64,000 nucleotides of DNA from Malachius bipustulatus (lineage: Eukaryota; Arthropoda; Insecta; Coleoptera; Melyridae): contig OU342634.1 in the NCBI GenBank assembly GCA_910589415.1, positions 20,581,144-20,645,143 on the forward strand, given 5' to 3'. Made by a program: the position numbers and the translations under genes. The notes beneath the pieces are model-generated. The model had not been told where the DNA came from. It searched no databases and was given only the letters and a program-made list of their open reading frames with translations. This document shows, piece by piece, positions 62,404 to 64,000 of the stretch. Numbering within the stretch: position 1 is the first letter of the stretch; the number at the start of each line of letters is the position of its first letter.

Positions 62404-62840
62404 TCTTTTGTTTTTTTCTAATGAGAATTGTTGTATTGTCTGCACAGTTAACACAAAGCGAATTCGTCGTGGATGATATTTCGGAACCTAAGTTGTACCA
62501 AGAACACTGCCCTGTGAAACCCCAGACGAGACATGAGCAAAAACGGACCTGGTCACTTGGCCACCCGATCCAGTCAATTCCACCGCCTTAGTTCTTCCCT
62601 GCAAGTAGCTGGAGAAGCGGGAAAGGGCAAGTTCGCGTATTCCTACACCCTCCAGTCTCAGCCAGTCTCAGAAGGAGGCTATCATCGCACACACTATTGA
62701 ATGCTTTGGAGAGATGACGGATGACGTCCCCCTTTCCCTCAGAAATGAACTACGTGAGTTGGACCCTTGCAGTCTCGGTAGATTTGTTTCTCAAGGATCC
62801 ATGCTGGGAGTCAGACGGAGTCCCAGTATTTTCAAGAAAG
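62404..62840 (-). pseudogene. Decayed LINE reverse transcriptase fragment
   Basis: On the minus strand, in shifting frames: T-P-S-D-S-Q-H-G, L-S-K-A-F-N-S-V-C (motif A region), G-Q-C-S-W / G-S-V-L-G (motif B region) and C-A-D-N-T-T-I-L-I (degenerate Y-A-D-D box). Stops and frameshifts interrupt every segment. It is a Jockey/CR1-type RT relic, unrelated in detail to the LINE at 48173-51043. Confidence 0.65.
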
Positions 62841-64000
62841 TCTTCAACGTTTTTTCCTTGTAAATAATGTCTTTTGTGTAGCAGAAATGTCAGAAATGTA
62901 AAAAAAACATGTCAGAACCATAATATATCCAGTGGCGTACAAATTGACGAGTAAAAAGTTGGAGCTTATCTACCGTACGTCCCTGGTTCAAATAACACAT
63001 ACGTAATTATCGCTGTTATATTACACTAAATAATAGAATAACAAACACAAAACATTTCATAAAAAAATATTAAGCCGTTTTGGAATTAATAATAGAAAAA
63101 ATAAAACTTTTTTGGAACATTGAATACCCTGTAGCTTCGTTAATACTCAATTTAGATGATAGGTTTGTAGAGACTTCTTGTCTTAAAATCAAGTAAAAAA
63201 TATTCTACCTTAGAAGTTCGTTCCCTTTATTCTGAGACATCCTGTATAAGAAGAAAGAGATATTACAAGGTAACAATCATAGCGGCTTTTTGAATTATGG
63301 TAATCTTGGCAGACTTTAAAACTTTGCTTTGCATATTAATGACCTCTATTTGTTTGTAGAAAAAATCTATCAAGGATACTTCCGCCATGTTTAATTTTTT
63401 ATTCTTAGCTATAATTTTTCAAGCGCTATCTCTTTCTGATCACCATCTGGATGTATTCCGCCACGAACTTTGCAAAATTTTCATTAGACAAAGAAATTAT
63501 TTAATGAATTTTGGTTATTTATTTAAATTGTTCAAATTAATTAAAGGCGCTCACGTAAGATCATAAAACTGTTCTGGTTGAAACTATTTTTGCAATGGGA
63601 GTAGGTAAACTTTATGGAATTTGGATGCTGTTCTCTTTAGATCTGTCTGAAATAATTATTATCATGCGATGGCGTCTAAGAATTCTTTCTAGAGAAAACG
63701 TTGAACGGTATTATTATATTACAAAAAATATTCGATCAACAGAGGAAAAATCGTGAAGTGAGTTAACCGACCAAAGACTAAAGAGAAGTCGGAAGACAAA
63801 GTTTAAGTCGCTTTAAACGTAATAAAAAATATTGATCCTGATATCTGCATAACTTCCAGTTCTTCATAAAACTAAGTGCATGGATGGAATGTTTCTGTAG
63901 GAGCCTGCTTACAAGCTGCTTAGAAATGATGTTCACTTTTGTACTTAGCGAGTGATAGTATAGTGAAAGAATCCGTACTTCAAGACAATCCTGACAGGTA
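62841..64000. other. Non-coding AT-rich end of the window
   Basis: No gene, exon of the ABCG transporter or intact repeat is recognised. Confidence 0.45.

Overview
This 64 kb window is eukaryotic, AT-rich and repeat-dense, and almost certainly from an arthropod, probably an insect. The evidence is a spliced ABC-transporter gene with GT-AG introns and the insect-type transposons around it. These are an RNase H-bearing LINE with a DUF4780-like ORF1, a CR1-type LINE with a PHD-like ORF1, a Penelope-like element, many TACAGGGTG-ended foldback elements, and a Polinton/Maverick-type polymerase element. The sequence does not fix the insect order. Nothing suggests bacterial DNA.

The only host gene I can support is an ABCG (ABCG1/ABCG4-like) half-transporter on the minus strand. 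Nine exons run from 58214 down to the stop at 19405. All splice phases agree and give 569 codons. The N-terminal exon or exons lie beyond the window or were not recognised. The first visible intron is 32.3 kb (25587-57906) and holds most of the large transposons.

Layout. 1-9153: a series of foldback (inverted-repeat) elements and AT-rich sequence. 9826-15488: a nearly complete LINE flanked by a 14-bp target-site duplication, with one frameshift near its 3' end. 15503-18730: MITE-like pieces, a 41-bp mini-hairpin, a second copy of the LINE 5' end, and a nested foldback. 19405-25586: eight ABCG exons, with foldbacks in the introns. 26825-40091: a 13.27-kb, nearly perfect palindrome. 41280-51200: a CR1-like LINE whose ORF1 is split by about 6 kb of unidentified satellite-bearing DNA. 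51535-53900: a decayed Penelope-like element, interrupted by a 778-bp foldback and ending in a hammerhead-like motif. 56372-57211: another foldback. 57907-58214: the ABCG exon with Walker A. 61341-62218: a foldback with TA flanks. 62404-62840: an antisense, decayed LINE reverse transcriptase.

The outstanding object is the palindrome. It has a 6-bp target duplication (CATAGG), ends AGTAGAAAGG...CCTTTCTACT, and two 6528-bp arms around a 211-bp repeat-filled spacer. Each arm carries one complete gene for a Polinton-type protein-primed family-B DNA polymerase, and its catalytic DTDS motif is split by a 110-bp intron. I see no integrase, ATPase, protease or capsid gene. The apex repeats a motif found at the outer termini, so each arm looks like a linear unit of about 6.5 kb with its own inverted ends. 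The whole then looks like an inverted dimer of a polymerase-only mobile element. The arms differ at only two sites that I noticed, so the insertion is recent or the arms are kept identical.
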